Assembly (NCBI GenBank): GCA_964434105.1
Contig: CAYSTJ010000067.1
Span: 1 to 16,748 of the forward strand
Direction: 5' to 3'
Source of the DNA: CAYNST01 sp964434105
GTDB lineage: Bacteria; Pseudomonadota; Gammaproteobacteria; Pseudomonadales; Cellvibrionaceae
Length of the DNA stretch: 16,748 nucleotides
Shown: positions 8,801 through 14,660 of the stretch, piece by piece
Layout: every line of letters starts with the position of its first letter
How positions within the stretch are numbered: the stretch's first letter is position 1
Notes under the pieces: model-generated
What the model was told of the DNA's origin: nothing
Database searches by the model: none
Seen by the model: only the letters and a program-made list of their open reading frames with translations
Made by a program: the position numbers and the translations under genes

Positions 8801-9801
8801 TGCCGGTCTATCCCGCGACAGACCTGGGCAATGTGCCGCCCTTGCTGTCACAGACCGGTGCATTTGTTGATGTCTCGACGCTGGAACTGGCGGGAAGCTT
8901 TGTACCCTATAAGCCGGCAGCGCCATTTTGGTCGGACCGTGCTGTGAAATCCCGCTGGGTCTCGGTGCCCTCCGGGCGGAAGGTGGGGTTTGCCGAAGCG
9001 GGTAAATGGACCTGGCCGTCGGGAACCGTCTTTGTCAAGCACTTCGACCTGCCGGTGGACGACGCTGACTCGTCTGTCCTGCGCCGGCTTGAGACCCGTC
9101 TGCTGATCGTGCAACCCGGCGGCAGTGTGTACGGCGTGACTTACATGTGGCGGGAGGACCACAGCGATGCCGAGCTGCTCACCGAAGCTATCGATGAACC
9201 CATCAGCATTGCGTCACCCGACGGCGACTGGACCCAGGTCTGGTCCTATCCTGCCGCCAGCGATTGTCTGATCTGCCACAACTATGAAGCCCAAGGTGTA
9301 CTGGGACCGAAAACCGCCGCACTGAATTCAATGCTGGAATATCCATCCGGCATCGAGAGTAATCAGCTCACAGCCTGGAGCGCCATCGAACTGCTCGACG
9401 CGCCAGTCACGGCCGGTGATCTTGCGGGGCTGCCGGCCCATGCCCACATTACCGACACCAGCCGTTCACTCGAGGACCGGGTGCGCTCTTACTGGGATTC
9501 CAACTGCGGATACTGCCACGGGCCACAGGGCATAGCGGCCCTGTGGGACGCGCGCTTCGAGACGCCGCTATCACAGCAGGGTGTGGTGCTGGGTGAGCTG
9601 GCCAACCAACGCGATTACTTCGACCTCTACGGCCTCGCCAATCCCTTCGTGGTAGAGCCGGGCAACGCACAGAACTCGATTCTGTTTATTCGCGATCATA
9701 GCGTCGATCCGGACGATCGTATGCCGCCACTGGCGAAGAATCTGCCGGATGAAACCTATCTGGAGGTGCTGGAACAATGGATCGATTCGCTGGTTGAATA
9801 A
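5881..9801 (+). CDS. Secreted multidomain PQQ-dependent sugar dehydrogenase with malectin, fascin-like and C-terminal dihaem domains
   Basis: About 1306 residues if started at ATG 5881, which opens a signal peptide (MYLRIGIAVLGAG, cleavage near A19). Domains in order: CBM/CenC-like beta-sandwich (about 20-170); two thrombospondin type 3 repeats with DSDGDG loops (174-237); a soluble PQQ glucose/sorbosone dehydrogenase-type propeller (259-672) with the catalytic-type histidine H374 in CHLGG and the GHRNPFR motif at 464-470; malectin (about 678-826); fascin-like beta-trefoil (about 831-955); and a C-terminal domain of the HNE_0200/SO2930 dihaem type with CxxCH at 1129-1133 and 1209-1213. Inferred role: it binds a polysaccharide or oligosaccharide, oxidises a sugar end with PQQ and passes electrons to its own haems. 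It is exported, periplasmic or extracellular. The open frame extends to 5728, and GTG 5860 is another possible start; both are less likely. No PQQ synthesis genes lie nearby. Confidence 0.9.
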   Translation: MYLRIGIAVLGAGAVQAAAQTSLLSSEGDFSAGRENFWTHIAKGVSSVSFDNEAHFVIAEPQDEPWRIQLLHIGLQMVSGASYSVCFRARAPQPRSIMVTVDAGGTPNYNVLSGGIQSFLLTNSYADYQYTFTATDSDPTSRLAFNLGGAAGDVYLDDVAVYLGEKCEADENVDSDGDGVIDENDVCVDTPVGTEVDATGCPVPAQPADSDGDGVNDEHDLCPNTPPGDPVDSEGCSIIENPDGVPQWTGPPPPDEDFQTLPLATGINLPMELDISAAGDLYVIGRLGEFYAYEGGDLVVKSTIETNSYEEGGLIGFALDPNFVTNRFAYFHYTDPELPEQRITRIPVNADNTLDLESESILLTYGVQQEVCCHLGGSMAFDADGNLYISTGDNTSPYESNGYTPIDERPERSAFDAQKSSSNTNDLRGKILRITPTADGTYSIPAGNLFTAGTLHRAEIYTMGHRNPFRIAIDPETNWLYWGDVGPDANSSSSRRGPAGYDELNRTGAAGNFGWPYFSGANEAYNDYDFARRESGAKFDPLNVVNDSPNNTGALSLPDAQPAWITMSHRATMIADIYRWNDAVEDSFKLPSYFHGRLIYWNFNNDKVFEVATDSGSDESRQWLNTSLVKGIIDGRISPQNNRLYMIAYGGNCCQSPPFSGILMEVRYTGGGPETVASKTYYAVNVGGDAFTSAGGIEYEAHGYVDMGSAHVSTAPIAGTADDELYQVQQYFNGDLNFAFPVEDGSYDVILQFAEHYFDEEGERLFNVEIEGQRMITGLDLFAVAGEDVAYDRLFTTRVVDGVLNIDLLQDVQNPTIAGIIIRRQGPYPGGSTIVLQSAVNGAFVTSTGGVGATTANVNNDAIFEIVSIDTTRVALLSVGTGGYLSVATSGEINADAAVIGDAETFVMVENADGSYALLNEAIGRYLAVGTGGALGLGEEIGPAAQFSVSLADVCDPVAGAISCRNFARPYLKMPVYPATDLGNVPPLLSQTGAFVDVSTLELAGSFVPYKPAAPFWSDRAVKSRWVSVPSGRKVGFAEAGKWTWPSGTVFVKHFDLPVDDADSSVLRRLETRLLIVQPGGSVYGVTYMWREDHSDAELLTEAIDEPISIASPDGDWTQVWSYPAASDCLICHNYEAQGVLGPKTAALNSMLEYPSGIESNQLTAWSAIELLDAPVTAGDLAGLPAHAHITDTSRSLEDRVRSYWDSNCGYCHGPQGIAALWDARFETPLSQQGVVLGELANQRDYFDLYGLANPFVVEPGNAQNSILFIRDHSVDPDDRMPPLAKNLPDETYLEVLEQWIDSLVE

Positions 9802-9810
9802 TTAAAGTCC

Positions 9811-9840
9811 GTGAGGGTTGCGCAGTGGGCGCAACCTCAC
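9811..9840 (+). terminator. Hairpin following the quinoprotein gene
   Basis: GTGAGGGTTGCGC (9811-9823) pairs with GCGCAACCTCAC (9829-9840) apart from one bulged G, around a 5-base loop, starting 9 bases after the stop codon. The stem is strong but no T tract follows, so it may act as an imperfect terminator or as an mRNA 3'-end stabiliser. Confidence 0.55.
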
Positions 9841-10182
9841 AGCGGCAGTTCGCACGTGCAGTGCCAAGCCGTCAATGAGCGTAACGAAAAGTCTCGGAGT
9901 GACCGCGGCGCGTTTTCGCCGACCTTCCGTTTGCCCTTTACTCGGGCGGATTTTCGGATGGGGAGTGCCTCCGGGTGTCTATTTTTCAGGGGCTGGTCAG
10001 GATTTTGGCATTTCACAAATGTAGGACCTAATCTGGCCTAATTGAATGTTAGGCTATGATTCTTTATCCGAAATGCCGCAAGAATAGTCCGCGGGCAGGG
10101 CACAGGTCTTTTCTTTCAGAAAGCTGCAATGCAGCCAGTCCACGGACCATAGACACTATCAAATTTTAGGGGATTTTCCAAA
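9841..10182. other. Intergenic stretch before the VOC gene
   Basis: About 340 bases with no supported gene. It contains a short inverted repeat, GCCTAA (10036-10041) and TTAGGC (10049-10054). The ribosome binding site of the next gene (AGGGGA near 10168) lies at its end. Short open frames at 9811-10041 have no recognisable product. Confidence 0.4.
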
Positions 10183-10671
10183 ATGCTAAACCAACCCGTC
10201 CACCATATCTTCGCCACTGGAGATTACCCGCCAATGGCTCCCCGCCAGCGCCTGCATCTGATTTTGCTGGGCGTCGAAAGTGTGGCGCGCGCAACCGAAT
10301 TTTACTGCGCTTTGGGTTGGCAACCGTCGCCCACCGGTCATAGCGGATTCGTTAAGTTCGACCTGGGCGGTTATGCGCTTTGCCTGTTGCCGCGTGAGGA
10401 TTTGACGCACGATACCAGGCAGCAGAACGGCAGTGGCTTTACCGGGTTGGCGTTGGTACATCTTGCTCGCTGTCCAGAAGATGTCCCCGCCATACTCGCG
10501 AAAGCAGCGGCGGCCGGTGGCACCATAGTCAAACCCGCTACCCGCACACCTTATGGCGTTGCCGGTTATTTTAAGGATCCGGATGGTCATCTGTTTGAAG
10601 TGGACTATGGAAAAACCTGGGTGTTGGACGATGAGCATCGGTTGCAAGTGGACCGATTAGCCCCTGAGTAA
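10183..10671 (+). CDS. VOC family (glyoxalase/bleomycin-resistance-like) protein
   Basis: A 162-residue protein with a single vicinal-oxygen-chelate module pair. The first beta-alpha-beta unit starts at RLHLILLGVESVARATEFY (about 23-41), with a candidate metal ligand H25; the second ends in FKDPDGHLFEVDYG (130-143), where E139 holds the usual metal-ligand position. The first 20 residues before the domain are extra for the family, so ATG 10234 is a possible shorter start, but AGGGGA upstream of the ATG at 10183 supports the longer form. VOC members include isomerases, dioxygenases and resistance proteins, and the substrate cannot be read from sequence. There is no operon partner: an ISAs1 remnant on the opposite strand follows. 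Confidence 0.85.
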   Translation: MLNQPVHHIFATGDYPPMAPRQRLHLILLGVESVARATEFYCALGWQPSPTGHSGFVKFDLGGYALCLLPREDLTHDTRQQNGSGFTGLALVHLARCPEDVPAILAKAAAAGGTIVKPATRTPYGVAGYFKDPDGHLFEVDYGKTWVLDDEHRLQVDRLAPE

Positions 10672-10686
10672 TTTAAGCATAGGGGC
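10660..10686 (+). terminator. Weak stem-loop overlapping the end of the VOC gene
   Basis: GCCCCT (10660-10665) and AGGGGC (10681-10686) form a 6-bp stem with a 15-base loop spanning the stop codon. No T tract follows; low-confidence terminator. Confidence 0.25.
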
Positions 10687-10784
10687 AGCGCACAAACATG
10701 TCCGGGCGGCAGGATCGTCAATAAGGGTGTTGGGGGCCTGGCCTGCGCTCCGCGGTGAATATCATGCGCTGATAGTGCGCCGAA

Positions 10785-11400
10785 TAAACGGCGGTAGTAG
10801 TTGCGTATAAATCGTAGCTTCAATTGCTTCATTAAGCTTCGGCTGATTATCTTTTACCGCCAGCAAACAATCGCCCTCGTGCTAAATAATGGTTGCTGCG
10901 ACGAATTTTTGGCAGCCCATCGTATCAATTGTTACTAGACAATCTTTCAGTTGCAGGGCGTGTAATAGCCCCGAAATTGCAGTAATTCCGTTGGATTGTT
11001 CTTCGGTCTTGACTTGACCAGGAACCGGGTTATTCTCAGTCGCCCAAGCGCTTACCCTGTGAATGGCTGCCCTATTACTTCCGTCATGGGATCGGCGCAG
11101 AGTCTTGCCGTCCACAGCCACAACTTCCCGCCCCAGAAGAGGCCGAATGGTCAAAAAGCAGTCCATGAACTGATTGGGATCAATGCTGGAAAAAACACGA
11201 TTGAATGTATCGTGAGACGGAATGCCATTGGGCAAGCATAAAAATTGTTAAAACCAGTCCTTTTTTGTCCTCCCGTATAAAGCTATCGCAACCCAGTCGT
11301 CAGCCGAACTCAGCATGCAGCAAAGCGCAATAACCATTATGTCGATAAATTCATGTCGTTTGTTTGCATTGTCGCGTCGAGGATCTTCAATTTCCTTCAA
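10785..11400 (-). pseudogene. Decayed ISAs1-family transposase
   Basis: One continuous minus-strand frame with ISAs1 family similarity from about 11400 to 10790, interrupted by TAA at 11250-11248 and TAG at 10884-10882. It begins LKEIEDPRRDNANKRHEF, continues with ADDWVAIALYGRTKKDWF, then after the first stop FLCLPNGIPSHDTFNRVF, the first catalytic block VVAVDGKTLRRS, the second block CLVTIDTMGCQK, and after the second stop VKDNQPKLNEAIEATIY. The C-terminal third with the catalytic glutamate is missing, and the N-terminal start is frameshifted or lost (a MIREGSSSL stretch lies in another frame just upstream). It is an old insertion at the left edge of the toxin island. Terminal inverted repeats were not identified. 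Confidence 0.87.
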
Positions 11401-11657
11401 GGCTCGACGATCCTTCGCGGATCATTGGCCGTCTTGTCACTTCTTCTGGTAACTTGGTGACATTATGCATTATTATGTCGCTTTTGTTATGCAATTGCAC
11501 TGTGGAATAGGTGAGGCAAGCAGCTAAGGTTAGGTGTATTGTTTGACTGTGTGAGAATCCATGCCCAAATATTTTTACATGGCGATTGCTAATTGGCACA
11601 GGAGCATGTGGGCACTTACGCGACCGGCTTGCAATTTTTATTTGATGTGGGTAATTG
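11401..11657. other. Intergenic stretch right of the ISAs1 remnant
   Basis: About 260 bases with no gene I can support. The left end probably contains the lost start of the ISAs1 transposase. The sequence is AT-rich. Confidence 0.35.
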
Positions 11658-11936
11658 ATGGTCTCCGAATTATATCTAGATGTTATTATCAATGTGGCTA
11701 TCGCTTTCCTGATTATCTCTCCGATGATTCGGAAGAAAAATTACCGGGGGGCGGTAGCGGCTGTTGTAGCATTTTTCGGATTGGCGCTGTCTTATTACTA
11801 CTGGGCGTTTGACTTTTCCCTTGCTGAGAGTTTCTGGAAGGCGATTCGGCAGACAGCCCTCACAGCTGCTGCTGCAATGGCACACTCATGGGGGGTCAAC
11901 TTCGATGCCCGTAGAAAAGAGAAAAGTAATAGTTAG
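11658..11936 (+). CDS. Small two-span membrane protein, unknown function
   Basis: Not recognised. A 92-residue frame from ATG 11658 (an upstream TTG at 11655 adds one residue). Two hydrophobic spans are visible, LDVIINVAIAFLIISPMI (about 7-24) and AVAAVVAFFGLALSYYYWAF (about 32-51), joined by a short basic turn (RKKNYRG), then an amphipathic region and a basic tail (DARRKEKSNS). The composition is plausible for a real inner-membrane protein. Its 3' end overlaps the next small frame by 32 bases, which suggests translational coupling. No strong Shine-Dalgarno is visible. It sits on the plus strand between the ISAs1 remnant and the Rhs island and might be cargo of that island, but there is no direct evidence. 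Confidence 0.45.
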   Translation: MVSELYLDVIINVAIAFLIISPMIRKKNYRGAVAAVVAFFGLALSYYYWAFDFSLAESFWKAIRQTALTAAAAMAHSWGVNFDARRKEKSNS

Positions 11937-12030
11937 GTCTCAAGTTTCGGAGTTTATCTCGATCCTGGGAGCAATGGCACTGATATATGCACAAGCTATT
12001 GAATATATTCACAAACTCGACAATAAATAA
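11905..12030 (+). CDS. Very small single-span membrane protein, overlapping the previous gene
   Basis: A 41-residue frame starting at ATG 11905 inside the end of the preceding small gene in another frame. A basic N-terminus (MPVEKRKVIVRSQ) is followed by one hydrophobic helix (EFISILGAMALIYAQAIEYI) and a short polar end. GGGGG at 11890-11894 could serve as a ribosome binding site, with ten bases before the ATG. The overlap, charge pattern and helix make a real gene plausible. No family is recognised; small toxins or holin-like partners have this form, but so do many unrelated small proteins. Confidence 0.35.
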   Translation: MPVEKRKVIVRSQVSEFISILGAMALIYAQAIEYIHKLDNK

Positions 12031-12042
12031 ATAAAGAAAGAA

Positions 12043-12107
12043 AGGCTGGCCCCGGGTTGTTAAGATGCAATTTGCCAAAAACAACCTAATCACCACGTGA
12101 CCAGCCT
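12043..12107. repeat. Nested imperfect inverted repeat
   Basis: Outer arms AGGCTGG (12043-12049) and CCAGCCT (12101-12107) enclose inner arms GGTTGTT (12055-12061) and AACAACC (12080-12086) with an 18-base loop. Spacing between inner and outer arms is unequal (5 and 14 bases). It lies just after the small membrane genes and could act as a terminator, but the nested layout also resembles a small mobile or recombination element end. Confidence 0.5.
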
Positions 12108-12254
12108 AATGACGAGATTAAGTCAGAGCCATTCACCCTGGCACATCTTGCACTATTGCCTTTCTTGTTTATTCTAATCACAGAATATTTAAGCGCTTGA
12201 GAATCTTGCGTAGAGTTCGTAGAAAACGCGTTGTTTAGGCACAGAAATAGAAAA

Positions 12255-12623
12255 TCACGACGATAATACTTTTAAGCTTGTAACTTCTATTTGCTCGCAT
12301 TTAAATGTTCCACTCAAGCCATAACATGCTTCTATATTGACTTCGAGCGATTCACCAATAACAGGAAAAACAACTGAAAGCTCATCTAAAATATTATCGT
12401 CCATAAAGTTCCCGATATTCAAATCGGAAACACCAACAAAAGTTAGTTCAATATCCGCAGCGATATTTTTCTGTGCATCAATGTATGACAGAGTCGTCGT
12501 TAATAAATGGATTTTGTTGATCAACCGACTGATTGATAGAGAAATGACACGTGTATCACAAAACTGCGGCCAATAACCAAATAAGCGTGTTACTTTTTCC
12601 GCGTGTATTACAATAGATTCCAT
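12255..12623 (-). CDS. Imm50-like immunity protein
   Basis: A 122-residue protein resembling the Imm50 family of polymorphic-toxin immunity proteins. Features seen: LFGYWPQFCDTRV near the N-terminus (about 14-26), ELTFVGVSDLNIGNF (about 59-73) and a closing block with LSGTFKCEQIEV. The family is mostly beta-strand and cytoplasmic and neutralises a cognate secreted toxin by direct binding. The ATG at 12623 has no clear Shine-Dalgarno; an upstream minus-strand frame ending at TAA 12606-12604 overlaps the start, which could allow coupled translation. No intact cognate toxin lies directly upstream, so it is an orphan immunity gene in the Rhs island. Family call rests on recalled motif similarity and is moderately secure. 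Confidence 0.6.
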   Translation of the reverse strand: MESIVIHAEKVTRLFGYWPQFCDTRVISLSISRLINKIHLLTTTLSYIDAQKNIAADIELTFVGVSDLNIGNFMDDNILDELSVVFPVIGESLEVNIEACYGLSGTFKCEQIEVTSLKVLSS

Positions 12624-12693
12624 ACGTCGGTCACTGCGCGGGTGATGGAGGGGTGTTTGGTGTTGATCGCTTCAAACGGGGCTGATTAACGAC

Positions 12694-12723
12694 AAAGCCC
12701 AGCCGGATAACCGGCTGGGCTTT
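12694..12723 (-). terminator. Strong rho-independent-type hairpin after the ankyrin gene
   Basis: A perfect 13-bp stem: AAAGCCCAGCCGG (12694-12706) and CCGGCTGGGCTTT (12711-12723) with loop ATAA. It lies 6 bases beyond the stop of the minus-strand ankyrin gene and separates it from the Imm50-like gene. The A and T ends would let it work in either direction. Confidence 0.85.
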
Positions 12724-12729
12724 AAATAG

Positions 12730-13302
12730 TTACGTCCCCTTTTTTAGTTGCGCCCCTTTTTTTGGCTCCTTGGTCACCAACCCCTCTATGTAGCGTTTAA
12801 ATTCCAGGGAATTGGACCTCATGTCAGCAAACTCTCGAGCTCCCATAGCCCCACCCAACTCTTTCGACTTGGCGTAAACGTCACACCCGCGATCAACCAG
12901 CAACTGAGTTACTGAAAATATTCCTCTCGTACAAGATTTAAGAAAAGGGGTTTTATCCCAATCACCACGTTGTTCTATATCAGCCCCTGCGTCTAAAAGT
13001 AAAGAGACGAGCTCTACCGCTGCAATTGGGTTCAAATGCGAATTTTCTATCGCTGAGATTAGCGGTGTAAAACCGTCCTCGCTTAAAGCATTTACATCCG
13101 CACCAGTCTGAATTAGCTGTTTAGCCAGCTCCACGTTTAAAGCTTTACAAACTGGGTTGAGCACATAAATTCCATATTTGTCCGGTTTAGACGGATCAAA
13201 GCCTTTGCGAATCAAGTCATCTAAAGCGACGTAGTCCGACATTTCGAGAATTTCATCAAACGTTTCAAACACTAATCTGTTCTCCACTGCATTTAGAGGC
13301 AC
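12730..13302 (-). CDS. Ankyrin-repeat protein, probable immunity partner of the Rhs CT1 toxin
   Basis: A 190-residue protein with three ankyrin repeats: about 42-71 (ending TGADVNA), 75-110 (DGFTPLISAIENSHL to GADIEQ) and 115-145 (DKTPFLKSC to GCDVYA), capped by an N-terminal helical region and a basic C-terminal tail. There is no signal peptide, so it is cytoplasmic. The frame begins at GTG 13302 and overlaps the end of the Rhs tip by ten bases, which is the usual arrangement of toxin and immunity genes; ankyrin proteins are an established class of polymorphic-toxin immunity proteins. The exact start is uncertain because the ribosome binding site is weak and a second GTG lies at 13290. A strong terminator follows. 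The inferred job is to bind and block the CT1 toxin. Confidence 0.8.
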   Translation of the reverse strand: MPLNAVENRLVFETFDEILEMSDYVALDDLIRKGFDPSKPDKYGIYVLNPVCKALNVELAKQLIQTGADVNALSEDGFTPLISAIENSHLNPIAAVELVSLLLDAGADIEQRGDWDKTPFLKSCTRGIFSVTQLLVDRGCDVYAKSKELGGAMGAREFADMRSNSLEFKRYIEGLVTKEPKKGAQLKKGT

Positions 13303-14051
13303 TCGTCTCTACAATTTTGCTTAACCGCACGTTCCGCATTGCGAATCTGGTTGTTGATTTGATTCATATGCTGAGTGTGGGCATCATCCTCAACACCATC
13401 AAACCATTTCTCTGTCATCCTTTCCCGCAACGACTTGCAATCTAAAGCTTTTCTAAGTTGCCATTTGGCCCGTTCGCAAGGATCTGTGAGCCCTGGTGGC
13501 TCCGGCTCATCACAACGATTATGGTATTCTCTTCGATTCCCTTCATATTCAATTTCTCTTTGAAGATCACGATCACTAAAAGGGCCGTCGTTTAAAGCGT
13601 CATAAAGCAAAGAGCCTAGCGTTAAGCCTGTAGCAGCTTGTATGCCGTAATTAATTCCAGCACCGATTCGTCCACCAGCCCAAAAAGCGCCTCGCAAAGC
13701 GTGAGCAGGCGTTAAACCGTCTGGATCTGTGTAATAAAGAGGATTCTGATAAGCGTATCCGTACGTGTTTATTCCACCATTCAACCCAATCGGATCCGAT
13801 TGAATGTACCGCCCCAATGCCGGATCATAATCCCGAAAATAGTTGTAATGCAGCCCCGTTTCACTGTCGAAGTACTGCCCCGGAAATCGACTCAGGTGCA
13901 GAATAGTATCCTGATCCTGCTGTGCGATTTTGCCAAAGGGTTCGTAGTCGGCCATCCAGACTCGTTGTTGATTCCCGTCCGCCAGTGCCTTCGGGGTGTC
14001 GAGGTGATCGCTGTGGTTGTAGTATATCGCGGGGACTGGATTTACTCTCAA
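13293..14051 (-). CDS. Orphan Rhs tip with C-terminal toxin domain (CT1), N-terminally truncated
   Basis: Residues 8-113 are the end of the RHS-repeat core: YYNHSDHLDTPKAL, then FRDYDPALGRYIQSDPIGL and NTYGYAYQNPLYYTDPDGL. The DPDGL at 109-113 is the junction where Rhs proteins are normally cleaved to free the toxin. After it come a glycine-rich linker (119-150, GGRIGAGINYGIQ) and an unassigned toxin domain (about 176-252) with cysteines 180, 192, 205, 247 and 251, a KWF motif and H225/H228 in a predicted helix. The listed start is a TTG; the frame stays open to a stop at 14096-14094, with Rhs-like sequence only from about residue 8, so the kilobase-scale N-terminal shell is missing. It is an orphan module, probably silent unless recombined into a full rhs gene. 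The toxin family was not recognised. Confidence 0.85.
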   Translation of the reverse strand: MRVNPVPAIYYNHSDHLDTPKALADGNQQRVWMADYEPFGKIAQQDQDTILHLSRFPGQYFDSETGLHYNYFRDYDPALGRYIQSDPIGLNGGINTYGYAYQNPLYYTDPDGLTPAHALRGAFWAGGRIGAGINYGIQAATGLTLGSLLYDALNDGPFSDRDLQREIEYEGNRREYHNRCDEPEPPGLTDPCERAKWQLRKALDCKSLRERMTEKWFDGVEDDAHTQHMNQINNQIRNAERAVKQNCRDECL

Positions 14052-14135
14052 TCCGACGCAGCTTAATCGCTGATGCTCACGAATTATGGCCGCCTAACAT
14101 AGCGATGGGAGCTATTTGCGCCAGGTTGACGTAAA

Positions 14136-14169
14136 CGTGAATCCGTGACTCTAGAGTCACGGATTCACG
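14136..14169. repeat. Perfect 34-bp palindrome
   Basis: The half-site CGTGAATCCGTGACTCT (14136-14152) is followed directly by its exact reverse complement (14153-14169), centred on CTAG with no spacer. It lies 43 bases upstream of the open Rhs frame and downstream of the Imm32-like gene. It could be a terminator hairpin, a REP-like unit or a recombination-generated junction. Confidence 0.9.
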
Positions 14170-14227
14170 AAATAGATAGCTCAGTTTATGTCTCATTCTC
14201 GTTCGTTTAATCATCACACTTCTCAGG

Positions 14228-14254
14228 TTGACACACAGGGTAGGTGGGTGTCAA
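14228..14254. repeat. Short inverted repeat
   Basis: TTGACAC (14228-14234) and GTGTCAA (14248-14254) with a 13-base spacer, between the Imm32-like gene and the palindrome. No promoter or terminator role can be assigned. The rest of 14170-14331 shows no gene. Confidence 0.35.
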
Positions 14255-14331
14255 AATGGCTCGGTGGCAAGTTCGAAATGTGCATGCCATGATTCATTCT
14301 TGTTCTGGGTAATACAGTTGTTCCCGCAAAT

Positions 14332-14547
14332 TTAAGGCCTGAAAACTATTACATCGAAATTAGACCATATGGATTTCGTAAAATCAGATATGTGCTCATG
14401 TTCCCAATCAATATTATTTTCCAGAGCCTCTGCACATGCAGTCAGAAACCTGCTGAGCTCCCGTAAATCTTTAGAATTCATCTGAAGGGTAATTTCCTTT
14501 AACTCAATTATTTCATCTGAATCCTCTTTATAGCCAAAGCACGGCAT
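14332..14547 (-). CDS. Imm32-like small immunity protein candidate
   Basis: A 71-residue acidic protein. The ATG at 14547 is chosen over an upstream start at 14601 because AGGGAG lies about 7 bases before it. The sequence runs LKEITLQMNSKDLRELSRFL, then ACAEALE, then HEHISDF and a final FDVIVFRP. This layout (strand, long helix, an H-x-H-x-x-D element and a C-terminal DVIV strand) recalls the Imm32 family and related small proteins found beside polymorphic toxins. Cytoplasmic, no signal peptide. It is the second gene downstream of the CT2 Rhs tip, so it may be the immunity partner of CT2 or of a lost toxin. Family call is tentative. Confidence 0.5.
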   Translation of the reverse strand: MPCFGYKEDSDEIIELKEITLQMNSKDLRELSRFLTACAEALENNIDWEHEHISDFTKSIWSNFDVIVFRP

Positions 14548-14660
14548 TCTATACTCCCTAAAATTAAATACACTGATTATCGGTTTTACATCCAGCAACA
14601 CTTCGGACAGTTTGAGAGTGAATCTGAGGTAGCAACTTAAGTCAGTCAGTCGGGGGCTTA

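Noticed and set aside
10036..10054. attC-like core (GTTAGGC) within an inverted repeat, suggesting an integron cassette
   Set aside because: No second core, no cassette-sized attC structure and no integron integrase; 6-bp arms can arise by chance.
959..14084. Shared GCTCACGAAT at 959-968 and 14075-14084
   Set aside because: Ten-base match without extended similarity; not enough for a repeat family.
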